Assembly (NCBI GenBank): GCA_937125035.1
Contig: CAKZLG010000168.1
Location: 1 to 38,992 of the forward strand
Length of the DNA: 38,992 nt
DNA from: an uncultured Maribacter sp.
Lineage (GTDB): Bacteria; Bacteroidota; Bacteroidia; Flavobacteriales; Flavobacteriaceae
Direction: 5' to 3'
The translations under genes were made by a program, and so were the position numbers. The notes below the pieces were generated by a model, which did not search any database, was not told where the DNA came from, and was given only the letters and a program-made list of their open reading frames with translations. The stretch's first letter is position 1. Each line of letters starts with the position of its first letter. Below, piece by piece: positions 1 to 8,205 of this stretch.

Positions 1-113
1 ACCTTACCGGTGATGTTTATGGTTTCTGATTGTTGTCCGGGAGTTCCTCCGGGTCGTTGGGCTTGTGTTGAAAAAAGGGATAGGAGGGGGAGTAGGAGGA
101 ACAGTTGTTTCAT
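1..113 (-). CDS. N-terminus of a probable TonB-dependent outer-membrane receptor (cut by window edge)
   Basis: An ATG at 113-111 opens a minus-strand frame that stays open to the window edge (37 codons plus two bases). The peptide starts MKQLFLLLPLLSLFSTQAQ, a clear signal peptide. It is followed by a Gly/Gln/Pro-rich stretch and then an ITGKV segment, as at the start of the carboxypeptidase-regulatory-like plug extension of Bacteroidota TonB receptors. It begins 5 bp after the stop of the 166-aa gene upstream, so the two are probably co-transcribed. The product type is inferred from only 37 residues; another large secreted protein is possible. Confidence 0.6.
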   Translation of the reverse strand, partial: MKQLFLLLPLLSLFSTQAQRPGGTPGQQSETINITGK

Positions 114-118
114 TCAAT

Positions 119-619
119 CTAGGATTTATTTTTCTTCTTTTTTTTCTTTTTCTTCTCTTTCAGGGTTTTGGAAACCCCTTTTTTCTGAAGTTCCAGGAAA
201 GCATCGTACTTCTCAGGAGGTAGCCCAGTTTTAAGCTCCTCATCCTGTCTTTTATTTATGCTCTCGTACACTTCCTTCATTTTATCAGGGGGCAACTTCA
301 ATATTTGCGCCTCTATGCGTTCTTGTACATATTTTTTCAATATTGAGCTCATCACCGCGGTTTCAAAATCATTGAGTTCCAAGGCTTGGGTAATGGAGGG
401 CATTTCGGCATCCACCATTTCTCCGGCCGTCTTGGGCTGTTCTTTTTCCGGGGCGATATCGGCTTGTGGAATGGCACTTCGCTGCCGGCCGTTCATCATG
501 CCCTGCCTGCCGTTCATCATACCCTGCCTTCCAAATTGGGCATTGGCATGATAAAAGAATAAGGTAAATGCAAGTAGTATAAAGAATCTCAATGGTGCGG
601 GCGCTCTTAGTGATTTCAT
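119..619 (-). CDS. small secreted protein with GRQGMMN repeats and a poly-lysine tail
   Basis: A 166-aa protein I cannot assign to a named family. Residues 1-28 are a signal peptide ending in NAQ. Residues 30-46 hold two exact GRQGMMN heptads and a third partial copy. Residues 70-150 look helical and charged, with a pattern reminiscent of small periplasmic Spy/CpxP-like helical proteins, but I see no diagnostic motif. The C-terminus has eight consecutive lysines (156-163) followed by NKS. It lies 5 bp upstream of the receptor-like gene and probably shares its transcript, so a role alongside that outer-membrane protein is a reasonable guess. Some 95 bases of AT-rich intergenic DNA precede the start; I see no convincing promoter there. 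Confidence 0.75.
   Translation of the reverse strand: MKSLRAPAPLRFFILLAFTLFFYHANAQFGRQGMMNGRQGMMNGRQRSAIPQADIAPEKEQPKTAGEMVDAEMPSITQALELNDFETAVMSSILKKYVQERIEAQILKLPPDKMKEVYESINKRQDEELKTGLPPEKYDAFLELQKKGVSKTLKEKKKKKKKKNKS
491..532 (-). repeat. two 21-bp direct repeats encoding GRQGMMN
   Basis: Positions 491-511 and 512-532 are adjacent in-frame copies that match at 19 of 21 bases. Each encodes the heptad GRQGMMN just after the signal peptide of the 166-aa protein. This looks like a recent duplication by slippage. Confidence 0.8.
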
Positions 620-713
620 TTCTTTGGACTTTAAAATTAGACTTTGGTTTAACCAATGAGGGTTAATACTCTGTTAATATGTTTAAAAATTAAGAAAAAA
701 TCTTCAACAAAAA

Positions 714-1055
714 TTATAAGATGGAATGGATCTCACTGCTGGGCCTGCCAATTACGGCCTTCTCATTGTGCACTACCACAGGCCTTTCCATAAGTTTTGG
801 ATGTCTTACCATGGCTTCTATGATCGCGGACTCAGACAAGGGTCGCCCCTTGTATTTTTCTTTCCAAATGGCTTCATTCTTCCGAACGAGGTCCAGCGGT
901 GAAATAGCCAATTTTTCTAGGATCTGTTCCAAGGTGTCCTTTGTAAGACCTTCCTCCAAATACTTTACGATTGCAAATTCCTTGCCAGAGTCTTCCAATA
1001 CGGACAGTCCCTCCCTTGATTTTCTACATCTGGGATTGTGGTATATGGTAATCAT
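714..1055 (-). CDS. ArsC-family (arsenate reductase/Spx-like) thioredoxin-fold protein
   Basis: A 113-aa protein, the usual size for glutaredoxin-linked ArsC-like proteins. Cys10 sits in the loop NPRCRKSRE, matching the single catalytic cysteine of plasmid R773 ArsC. Arg58, Arg91 and Arg104 fall where that enzyme has its three oxyanion-binding arginines. Full arsenate reductase activity is therefore plausible. However, no other arsenic gene is nearby, and flavobacterial relatives are usually stand-alone, so the natural substrate is uncertain. It lies 37 bp downstream of prfB on the same strand and may be read through from it; a short GGGC/GCCC hairpin sits between them. Confidence 0.85.
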   Translation of the reverse strand: MITIYHNPRCRKSREGLSVLEDSGKEFAIVKYLEEGLTKDTLEQILEKLAISPLDLVRKNEAIWKEKYKGRPLSESAIIEAMVRHPKLMERPVVVHNEKAVIGRPSSEIHSIL

Positions 1056-1092
1056 TATCTCTTTGTTTTTATGGGCATGCGCCCGTTTAAGC

Positions 1093-2197
1093 TCAGTTCA
1101 CCTCGTCTTTTTGCCCCATCATCATTAAAAAAGCCTTGAGAAACTTATTGATGTCCCCATCCATGACGGCATCTACATTGCCCGTTTCCTCACCGGTCCT
1201 CACATCCTTCACCAATTTGTAGGGATGCATAACATAGTTGCGAATCTGTGAGCCCCACTCAATCTTCATTTTAGAGGATTCAATTTCCTGCCTAGCCTCC
1301 ATTTTCTTGCGCAGCTCTATTTCGTACAATTGCGATTTCAACATTTTCATGGCCGTGGCCCTATTGTCATGCTGACTACGGGAATCCGAGCAGGATATCT
1401 GTATCCCGGTGGGGTGGTGCACTAATTGCACCTTGGTTTCCACTTTGTTCACGTTTTGGCCGCCTGCACCGCTGGATCGGGCCGTGGTAATGGTAATATC
1501 GGCCGGGTTTACATCAATCTCTATGCTGTCATCCACCAAAGGATATACATACACTGATACGAAAGAGGTATGTCTTTTCGCATTACTGTCAAATGGGGAA
1601 ATACGTACCAAGCGGTGAACACCATTTTCCCCCTTCAGCCAACCAAAGGCATAGTCGCCATCCAATTCCAAGGTCACCGTTTTGATACCGGCGACGTCTC
1701 CTTCTTGGTAATTGAGTTCCTTTATCTTAACACCGTTCTTTTCCGCCCACATCATGTACATGCGCATGAGCATGGCCGCCCAATCACAGCTTTCCGTGCC
1801 CCCAGCGCCTGCGGTGATCTGCAGTACGGCAGGGAGTTCGTCCCCTTCTTCAGAGAGCATGTTCTTGAATTCCATTTTTTCAATGGCCTCCAAAGCCCGC
1901 TGGTATTGGGCACTGACCTCTTCCTCAGAGACTTCGCCCTCCTGTTGAAATTCCAAGAGCACTTCCAGATCGGCCGTAAGGGTTTGGGCCGCATCATAGT
2001 CATCTACCCATTGCTTTTTGGATTGGATGAATTTCATGTGTGCCTGTGCCTCTTGCGGATTGTCCCAAAAATCGGGCGCCAAGGTCTTTTCCTGTTCGTT
2101 TTCTATTTCAATTAATTTGGCATCTATGTCAAAGATACCTCCTTAACGCACCAAGGCGATCCATAAGACCTTTATAGTGGTCTGATGCTATGTTCAT
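1093..2197 (-). CDS. prfB: peptide chain release factor 2, expressed through a programmed +1 frameshift
   Basis: Release factor 2 recognises UGA and UAA stop codons and triggers peptide release on the ribosome. The main frame (2130-1093) carries the GGQ motif in the context [11 protein letters not shown] and the SPF codon-recognition motif (RISPFDS). A 22-codon leader frame starts at ATG 2197 and ends at the in-frame TGA 2131-2129. A +1 slip on CTT TGA C joins the two into a 367-aa protein, with SPF near residue 200 and GGQ near 245, very close to the E. coli geometry (365 aa). A second in-frame ATG is at 2164. The slip makes synthesis depend on RF2 level (autoregulation). This is not a pseudogene. 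Confidence 0.95.
2128..2144 (-). promoter_or_regulatory. programmed +1 ribosomal frameshift site of prfB
   Basis: Read on the minus strand, the site is AGGAGG TAT CTT TGA C: an internal Shine-Dalgarno-like sequence three bases before the slippery CTT, then the TGA stop followed by C. This matches the classical bacterial prfB site. After slippage the frame continues as L-D-I-D-A-K, the sequence expected of RF2. The internal SD is notable because the surrounding genes do not use strong SD sites. Confidence 0.93.
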
Positions 2198-2262
2198 ATC
2201 TCAAAATTTTGGTAAAAATACTATTCTTTTTTTGTCCGGGACAAGGAAGTGTTCCTTGATCT

Positions 2263-3114
2263 TCATTGTTGACTGTGCACACTTACAGAATGGGTGGTGG
2301 TATTTTCCCCTTGCCCAAATAGTATGCCTTTTAAAGGGGCACAGTCCGTATAATCCTTGCCATGGCATACTTTTACGTGATTGGCATTGGCCAGGATGTT
2401 GTTGGTAGGGTCAAAACCTTTCCATCCCACCCCCGGAATATGGGCCTCTGCCCAAGCGTGCATCTGTGTATCGCCGAAAAACCCTCCGTCTTGATTCAAA
2501 TATCCTGAGACATATCTTGCTGGCACACCATGGTCTTTGGCAATGGCACAGAATAAATGGGTAAAATCTTGACAGACCCCTTTTCTCATATCCAGGACCT
2601 CCTTTAACGTGGTATGGACATCGGTTGCCCCGGGCGTATAATATATTTGGTCAAAGATCCAGCCGTTCAGTGCCAAGAGATTGTCAAAAATAGACTGCTC
2701 CCCATCAAAAGTGAACAAGGATGCTGCCGGTGATGGCAAGTGCGTTAAGTTGGTTCGTTTCAGGAACTGGTCAAAATCCACTTTATGGGTGAGTTGTGCC
2801 AATTGTTCGTATTCCCAAGAAATGGAGGCATTGGGAACAAAGCTGAACGGGTTGTCCTCCATTTTTAGAAAAGAAAACTTGGCCTTGAAAGTGATTTCCT
2901 TGAAAGGGTCCACGGAGTGGCACCTTAGTGTGCGAAACCCATAACCGTTATGGGAGAATTCCATTGGAAAGTGCATGGAGTTTTCAAAAGCTACCTGAAC
3001 GTTTTTTTGGGAATTATCTTCCCAAGGTATGACCATGAATTGCCAATACGCCTTATCCACCCAATGTTCATAGGTGTTCTGGGCCGTATAGGTAATTTGG
3101 TATTCGTTGTACAT
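2263..3114 (-). CDS. transglutaminase-like cysteine protease-fold protein
   Basis: A 283-aa cytoplasmic-looking protein. The first 100 residues fit the beta-rich N-terminal domain typical of bacterial transglutaminase-like proteins. The catalytic triad is visible: Cys181 in KGVCQDFTH, His219 in MHAWAE and Asp235 in FDPTNN. These proteins act on amide or peptide bonds. It is the last gene of a set with alpha-E and circularly permuted ATP-grasp genes (30 bp after alpha-E), a linkage known across bacteria and proposed to make or remove a peptide-like modification. The substrate is unknown. Confidence 0.9.
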   Translation of the reverse strand: MYNEYQITYTAQNTYEHWVDKAYWQFMVIPWEDNSQKNVQVAFENSMHFPMEFSHNGYGFRTLRCHSVDPFKEITFKAKFSFLKMEDNPFSFVPNASISWEYEQLAQLTHKVDFDQFLKRTNLTHLPSPAASLFTFDGEQSIFDNLLALNGWIFDQIYYTPGATDVHTTLKEVLDMRKGVCQDFTHLFCAIAKDHGVPARYVSGYLNQDGGFFGDTQMHAWAEAHIPGVGWKGFDPTNNILANANHVKVCHGKDYTDCAPLKGILFGQGENTTTHSVSVHSQQ

Positions 3115-3144
3115 GTGTGGCGCTAAGGTAGGGTATTTACACTG

Positions 3145-4092
3145 TTAATATTCAAAGAATTCTTCTTCAACCTTATTGCTGATTTCCGTAAGACTTCGCA
3201 AAATGTTGTCTATAAAGGATTTGATGTCCTGTTCTATCTCCTCAATATACTTAAATTCATATTCAGCGCGCACCCGGCCGATCAAGAAGGCGGTGGATTC
3301 TTTATTGTACCTTCTTTCCGGATTTATGATTTTTACGTGTTTATAGACCTGGTTCAAAGAATTCATCACCGATCTGGGGCAGTTGGGGTTGAGTATCAAA
3401 AACTCCAAGGTGGAAATACTAGTGGGCGTTTTTTTATAATAACGCCGCATCATATCATAGGATTCCGCACATTTTAGGAGGGTGGTCCACTCAAAGCTCT
3501 TGCTGAATTTGGACTCATAACTGCCTTGCGCCTTTAGGGCATCATTGTATTTAGCATTGATCATTCTGGTAATCTGCGTGGCGCGCTCAATATTCACTCC
3601 CATGAGAATGATGGCGTAAACGGCATCATGTAACAAGGTTCCGCGTATCTTTCCCCTTAGAATGGCGCTCATTTCCGTAACGTTCACGGTAAAATCATGG
3701 AGGCCATTTTTAACGAAGACCTCTTTGGGATAGGTGACCACGTAATGGTAAAACTTATTGATGGACTCGTAAAGTTCCGTTGAGATAAGATCTCTGGCAC
3801 TATTGGCATTTTCCCGAGCCATCTTTACATTGTTAAGAATGGAAGAAGGGAATTCTGGATCAAGCCCTATGGAATAGAGCACGGATTCTTCGTCCACTCT
3901 CTTTTCGTCGTTCGTTTCCGGGGCGCCCACCATAAAGAGCATGGAGCGCAAGACAAATTGTCTGTCCTGCGAAGCCAGGTTGGGCGCATCCAACGAGGAA
4001 AAATAATTTACGTTCATATAGCGCGCTATATGTTCGGAACGTTCTATGTACCTGCCCATCCAGAACAGGTTATTGGCAACTCTTGCTAGCAT
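3145..4092 (-). CDS. alpha-E domain protein (DUF403)
   Basis: A 315-aa all-alpha protein beginning MLARVANNLFWMGRYIERSEH, the signature start of the alpha-E family. The rest is helical with many conserved Arg/Glu pairs and no signal peptide or membrane segment. The biochemical role is not established. It is almost always encoded beside a circularly permuted ATP-grasp ligase and a transglutaminase-like protein. Here it begins 6 bp after the ATP-grasp stop, consistent with one transcript and a shared complex. Confidence 0.9.
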   Translation of the reverse strand: MLARVANNLFWMGRYIERSEHIARYMNVNYFSSLDAPNLASQDRQFVLRSMLFMVGAPETNDEKRVDEESVLYSIGLDPEFPSSILNNVKMARENANSARDLISTELYESINKFYHYVVTYPKEVFVKNGLHDFTVNVTEMSAILRGKIRGTLLHDAVYAIILMGVNIERATQITRMINAKYNDALKAQGSYESKFSKSFEWTTLLKCAESYDMMRRYYKKTPTSISTLEFLILNPNCPRSVMNSLNQVYKHVKIINPERRYNKESTAFLIGRVRAEYEFKYIEEIEQDIKSFIDNILRSLTEISNKVEEEFFEY

Positions 4093-4098
4093 ATGATG

Positions 4099-5562
4099 TT
4101 ATATTTTAAGTACCCAAGTATCTTTTGAACCTCCCCCTTGGGAGGAATTTACGATTAGGTTGCCCTTTTTTAGGGCCACCCTGGTGAGGCCTCCTTTTAG
4201 CACAAACTGCTTGTCCCTGCCTAACACGGTAAAGGTGCGCAGGTCTACGTGGCGCTGCTCAAAGGATTGGGTTTCGTCTATATAGGTGGGGTGTACGGAG
4301 AGGGACATAATGGGCTGGGCCACATATTTTCTTGGGTTCTGGCGTACTTCCTTCCGCACGGCATCCACTTGTTCATCCGTTAGTTTATTCCCTATGGAGA
4401 TGCCGTAGCCCCCTGCTTCATCTACCGGTTTTATGACCAAGGTCCGGATATTTTCCAAAACGTACTCCAGTTCTTTGGGCCTACTGCAATGATAGGTATG
4501 CACATTGTTTAATATCGGTTCTTCCTTTAAGTAGTACTTAATGATCTCTGGCATATAGGTGTAAACCGCTTTATCGTCCGCCACCCCGGTGCCCGGAGCA
4601 TTGGCCAAGGTCACATTGCCTTTTTTGTAGGCTGAGAATAGCCCGGGTACACCCAAAGAGGAATCCGCCTTGAATTCCAAGGGATCTAGAAAGAGGTCAT
4701 CCACGCGCCTATAGATCACATCCACACGTTCCGGACCTTTGATTGTTTTCATGTAAACAAAATCATTTTCCACGAAAAGATCGCGCCCTTCCACCAGTTC
4801 CACACCCATGGTCTTGGCCAAATAGGAATGTTCATAGAATGCGGAATTGAACATGCCCGGGGTGATGACCACACAGGTGGGGACATCCACTCCCTTGGGC
4901 TTTGTGGATTCCAAAAGTTCCAAGAGGTTCTCCGCATAATCGGTGACGGTAAAGGTCTTGTAATGGTTGAAAACGCCAAAAAGCGCCCGCTTCAAGGCCG
5001 TTCTGTTGCAAATGACGTAACTCACCCCAGAGGGGCAGCGTATGTTGTCTTCCAGAACATAATACTGTCCGTCCGTGTGTTTAATGACATCGGTTCCGGA
5101 TATATGGTTATAGATACCACCGGGCGGATCCACGCCCACCATTTGGTCCAGATAATTGGCAGAGGTGCTTATGAGGTCCAATGGCACTATGCCCTCTTTT
5201 AAGATGCGCTTGTCATGGTAAATGTCCCATAGGAAAAGGTTGAGTGCCCTACTGCGCTGTAAGGAGCCTTTTTCAATGACCTCCCATTCTTGGGGATCGA
5301 TGATTCTGGGGAACAGGTCAAAGGGAAAGATCTTTTCCTGTACGGTATTGTCGCCATAAACCTGAAATGTGATGCCCTGGTTGAAAAAAGAGGCTTTGGC
5401 CTTGTTGTTGAGGTTCACATAATCCTGTATGCTATGCTGGCCGTAGAGTTCAAAAAGTGTTTGATAGACTTTTTTTATGCTTCCATCCTTCTCATGGAGT
5501 TCGTCCAAAAGTTGTGGGTTCCGCTGGTAGGAGGAAAAAATTTGACTCTCAATATTTTCCAT
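4099..5562 (-). CDS. circularly permuted type-2 ATP-grasp protein
   Basis: A 487-aa predicted carbon-nitrogen ligase. The segment YVLEDNIRCPSGVSYV (near residues 170-185) and the later VIKPVDEAGGYGISIG segment (near 375-390) carry the acidic metal-binding and Lys/Gly ATP-binding residues of the permuted ATP-grasp (DUF404/DUF407) family. Such enzymes are predicted to join amino acids or peptides through an acyl-phosphate. It is the first gene of a three-gene operon (gaps of 6 and 30 bp) with alpha-E and transglutaminase-like proteins. The upstream 198-bp divergent region probably holds its promoter, though no clean TAnnTTTG is visible. The Anbu proteasome-like gene seen in some such clusters is absent here. 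Confidence 0.92.
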   Translation of the reverse strand: MENIESQIFSSYQRNPQLLDELHEKDGSIKKVYQTLFELYGQHSIQDYVNLNNKAKASFFNQGITFQVYGDNTVQEKIFPFDLFPRIIDPQEWEVIEKGSLQRSRALNLFLWDIYHDKRILKEGIVPLDLISTSANYLDQMVGVDPPGGIYNHISGTDVIKHTDGQYYVLEDNIRCPSGVSYVICNRTALKRALFGVFNHYKTFTVTDYAENLLELLESTKPKGVDVPTCVVITPGMFNSAFYEHSYLAKTMGVELVEGRDLFVENDFVYMKTIKGPERVDVIYRRVDDLFLDPLEFKADSSLGVPGLFSAYKKGNVTLANAPGTGVADDKAVYTYMPEIIKYYLKEEPILNNVHTYHCSRPKELEYVLENIRTLVIKPVDEAGGYGISIGNKLTDEQVDAVRKEVRQNPRKYVAQPIMSLSVHPTYIDETQSFEQRHVDLRTFTVLGRDKQFVLKGGLTRVALKKGNLIVNSSQGGGSKDTWVLKI

Positions 5563-5760
5563 TTGGATAGTTTTTTAAAAGATACGGCGATCTTACTGAA
5601 AAGGAGGTGGAAAAATCATAGAAATGGCCCCTTTTCATTGAAGTTCCCAAAAAAAACACGGATTATTTTTGAGAATCCAATAGGGTAAATAAAAGGACCT
5701 GCTTGGGCACCATTTAGGCTATTTTACCTAATTTTAACGCTGAACCAAACTCAAAAAAAA

Positions 5761-8160
5761 ATGAAGTACCTGATCTTAACATGCCTTGCGCTCTGCTTGG
5801 TGAATCCTCTTGCCGCACAGTTTTCCGAAAAAAAGGGAGATTACCAAAAATTTGAAGGACTATATACCTTTTACCATGACCAAGAGGAAGGTAAAATGTA
5901 TCTGGAAGTAGGGGAGCTAGAGAAGGAGTTTCTGTATGTCTACTCCTTGAGCAGCGGTATTGGCAGCAATGACATTGGCTTGGACAGGGGGCAATTGGGC
6001 AACGAACAGGTGGTCTATTTTCGTAAGGCCGACAATAAGTTGCTATTGGTACAGCCCAATTTGAAATACCGGGCCTTGACGGACAATGCACTGGAGGCCA
6101 AATCTGTGGAGCAGGCTTTTGCCAAGTCCATTTTGGGCGGATTTAAGATCGTGGAGGAAAAGAACGGGTCCTATATCATAGACATTACCCCGTTTTTAAT
6201 GCGCGATGCACACGGTGTCTCCAATAGGCTGAGTCGCGCCGAACAAGGGAAATACAGTGTAGATGCGGAGAAAAGCGCTTTTGCACTGGAACGCACCAAG
6301 GCCTTTCCAAAAAACATAGAATTTGATGTTACCCTAACATTTAAAGGGAGTCCTACGGGCCAATATATCCGATCGGTAACACCAGAGCCCTCTTTGATTA
6401 CGGTGGCCCAGCACCATTCCTTTATAGAACTGCCCGATGACGGTTACGAAAAAAGGGTGTTCGACCCCAGAAGTGGTTCATATCCGTTCTCTTATTACGA
6501 TTATGCCACGCCTGTGGAGGAGTCTTTGATAAAACGCTACATTACCCGCCACAGGTTGGAAAAGAAAGACCCTGGAGCGGCCGTCAGTGAAGCTGTGGAA
6601 CCTATTGTTTATTATTTGGACAATGGCACTCCAGAGCCCGTTAGATCGGCACTTTTGGAGGGCGGCAGATGGTGGAACCAGGCCTTTGAGGCCATTGGTT
6701 ATAAGAATGCCTTTCAATTGAAGATGCTGCCCGATGATGCCGATCCGTTGGATGTGCGCTACAATGTCATTCAATGGGTGCACCGTTCCACGAGGGGATG
6801 GAGCTATGGAAGCAGCATCACGGACCCTAGAACGGGAGAGATCATCAAGGGCCATGTGAGTTTGGGCAGCCTTAGGATACGACAGGATTTTTTAATCGCC
6901 CAGGCCTTGATGAACAAACCCTTTGCTCAGAGTGATGCCAACAACAAGCCTATGTTGGATATGGCCTTGGCCCGCATCCGGCAACTGTCCGCCCATGAAA
7001 TTGGGCATACCTTGGGCTTTTCGCACAACTTTGCGGCCAGTACCAATGGCAGGGCTTCCGTAATGGATTATCCACATCCGCAGTTCACCCTCAACAATGG
7101 GGAAATTGATTTTAGCAACGCGTATGACACGGGCATTGGGGAATGGGACAAGGTCACCGTGGCCTACTCCTATGCCGATTTCCCTGAGGATGAAGATGAA
7201 CGTGAGGCGCTGAACCGTATTTTGGTAGGTGCACAAGATGCAGGGCTGCGGTATATTTCCGATCAAGATGCGAGGCCTCAGGGCGGTGCCCATGCCTTGG
7301 CCCATTTGTGGGACAATGGCAAGACCGTGAGCGATGAACTTCTGCATATGTTGGAAATGCGTAAGGTGGCCATTCAGAACTTTTCCATGGACAATATCCG
7401 CACCAATGAGCCCAATGCTGTCTTGGAAGATGTGTTCGCCCCCTTGTATTTTTTCCATCGGTACCAGACCGAAGCCACCACCAAAGTGGTAGGCGGTCTG
7501 GATTATAACTATGCCGTAAAAGGAGATGGACAGGTCACTGTAAAGGAAATTGATCGAGGTACACAGGAAAAGGCTTTGCAGGCCACGTTGACCACGCTGG
7601 ATGCCGCCACCTTGGCCATACCCAAAGACAAATTGCCCCTTTTTCCACCAAGGGCCATTGGATATGGTAAGACCCGTGAATCCATAAACGGTAAAACTGG
7701 GGTGGCCTTTGATCCCCTGGCTGCTGCGGAAACAGCCGCCGATATGACCTTGGGCCTATTGCTCCATCCAGAACGCGCCTCTCGTTTGGTGGTTCAAAAA
7801 GCGTTGCATCCCAAGAACCTGAGCCTTGACGAAGTATTGCAAGGCTTGCTCAAGGCCACATTGTACAATGACCATAAGGATGCCTATATTCAAGAGGTTC
7901 AACAAACCGTAAACTTCAGGGTCCTGTTGCATATGATGCACTTGGCGCAGCACAAAGAGGTGCACCCCCAAGTGAATGCCGCGGCCCACAACGTACTGCA
8001 GCAGACCAAGACACAATTGCTCACGGGCGGAAAAAACCCCATTGCTGCGGAAATGGTACGGCGAATAGATCAATTCTTTGAAGAGCCCATGGATTTTGAG
8101 GTGGTTCCATCGCCCAAGATTCCAGATGGCTCGCCCATAGGCATGGATTGTTTCCATTAA
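5761..8160 (+). CDS. secreted zinc-dependent metalloprotease
   Basis: A 799-aa protein with a signal peptide (residues 1-19, ending LAAQ). The zinc site His412-Glu413-x-x-His416 extends to HEIGHTLGFSH, the metzincin-type HExxHxxGxxH with His422 as third ligand. SVMDYP (Met435) follows as the Met-turn. The architecture (a long beta-rich N-terminal domain, then the metzincin core, then about 350 C-terminal residues) fits the large Bacteroidota family annotated as zinc-dependent metalloprotease with DUF5117/DUF4953 domains. It is probably exported and degrades peptides or proteins in the periplasm or outside the cell. There is no recognisable T9SS sorting domain. It is followed 45 bp later by threonine aldolase. 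Confidence 0.9.
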   Translation: MKYLILTCLALCLVNPLAAQFSEKKGDYQKFEGLYTFYHDQEEGKMYLEVGELEKEFLYVYSLSSGIGSNDIGLDRGQLGNEQVVYFRKADNKLLLVQPNLKYRALTDNALEAKSVEQAFAKSILGGFKIVEEKNGSYIIDITPFLMRDAHGVSNRLSRAEQGKYSVDAEKSAFALERTKAFPKNIEFDVTLTFKGSPTGQYIRSVTPEPSLITVAQHHSFIELPDDGYEKRVFDPRSGSYPFSYYDYATPVEESLIKRYITRHRLEKKDPGAAVSEAVEPIVYYLDNGTPEPVRSALLEGGRWWNQAFEAIGYKNAFQLKMLPDDADPLDVRYNVIQWVHRSTRGWSYGSSITDPRTGEIIKGHVSLGSLRIRQDFLIAQALMNKPFAQSDANNKPMLDMALARIRQLSAHEIGHTLGFSHNFAASTNGRASVMDYPHPQFTLNNGEIDFSNAYDTGIGEWDKVTVAYSYADFPEDEDEREALNRILVGAQDAGLRYISDQDARPQGGAHALAHLWDNGKTVSDELLHMLEMRKVAIQNFSMDNIRTNEPNAVLEDVFAPLYFFHRYQTEATTKVVGGLDYNYAVKGDGQVTVKEIDRGTQEKALQATLTTLDAATLAIPKDKLPLFPPRAIGYGKTRESINGKTGVAFDPLAAAETAADMTLGLLLHPERASRLVVQKALHPKNLSLDEVLQGLLKATLYNDHKDAYIQEVQQTVNFRVLLHMMHLAQHKEVHPQVNAAAHNVLQQTKTQLLTGGKNPIAAEMVRRIDQFFEEPMDFEVVPSPKIPDGSPIGMDCFH

Positions 8161-8205
8161 ATGCAAGACCATAATAGTAACCCTTATCGTTAGTCCTAAA
8201 GAACC

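Noticed and set aside
1570-2115. 181-aa plus-strand ORF opposite prfB
   Set aside because: It is antisense to release factor 2 and has no family features.
1093-2197. prfB as a frameshifted pseudogene
   Set aside because: The break coincides exactly with the canonical CTT TGA C programmed site preceded by AGGAGG, and the joined protein has normal length and motifs.
4828-5202. 124-aa plus-strand ORF opposite the ATP-grasp gene
   Set aside because: It is a shadow of a conserved coding region.
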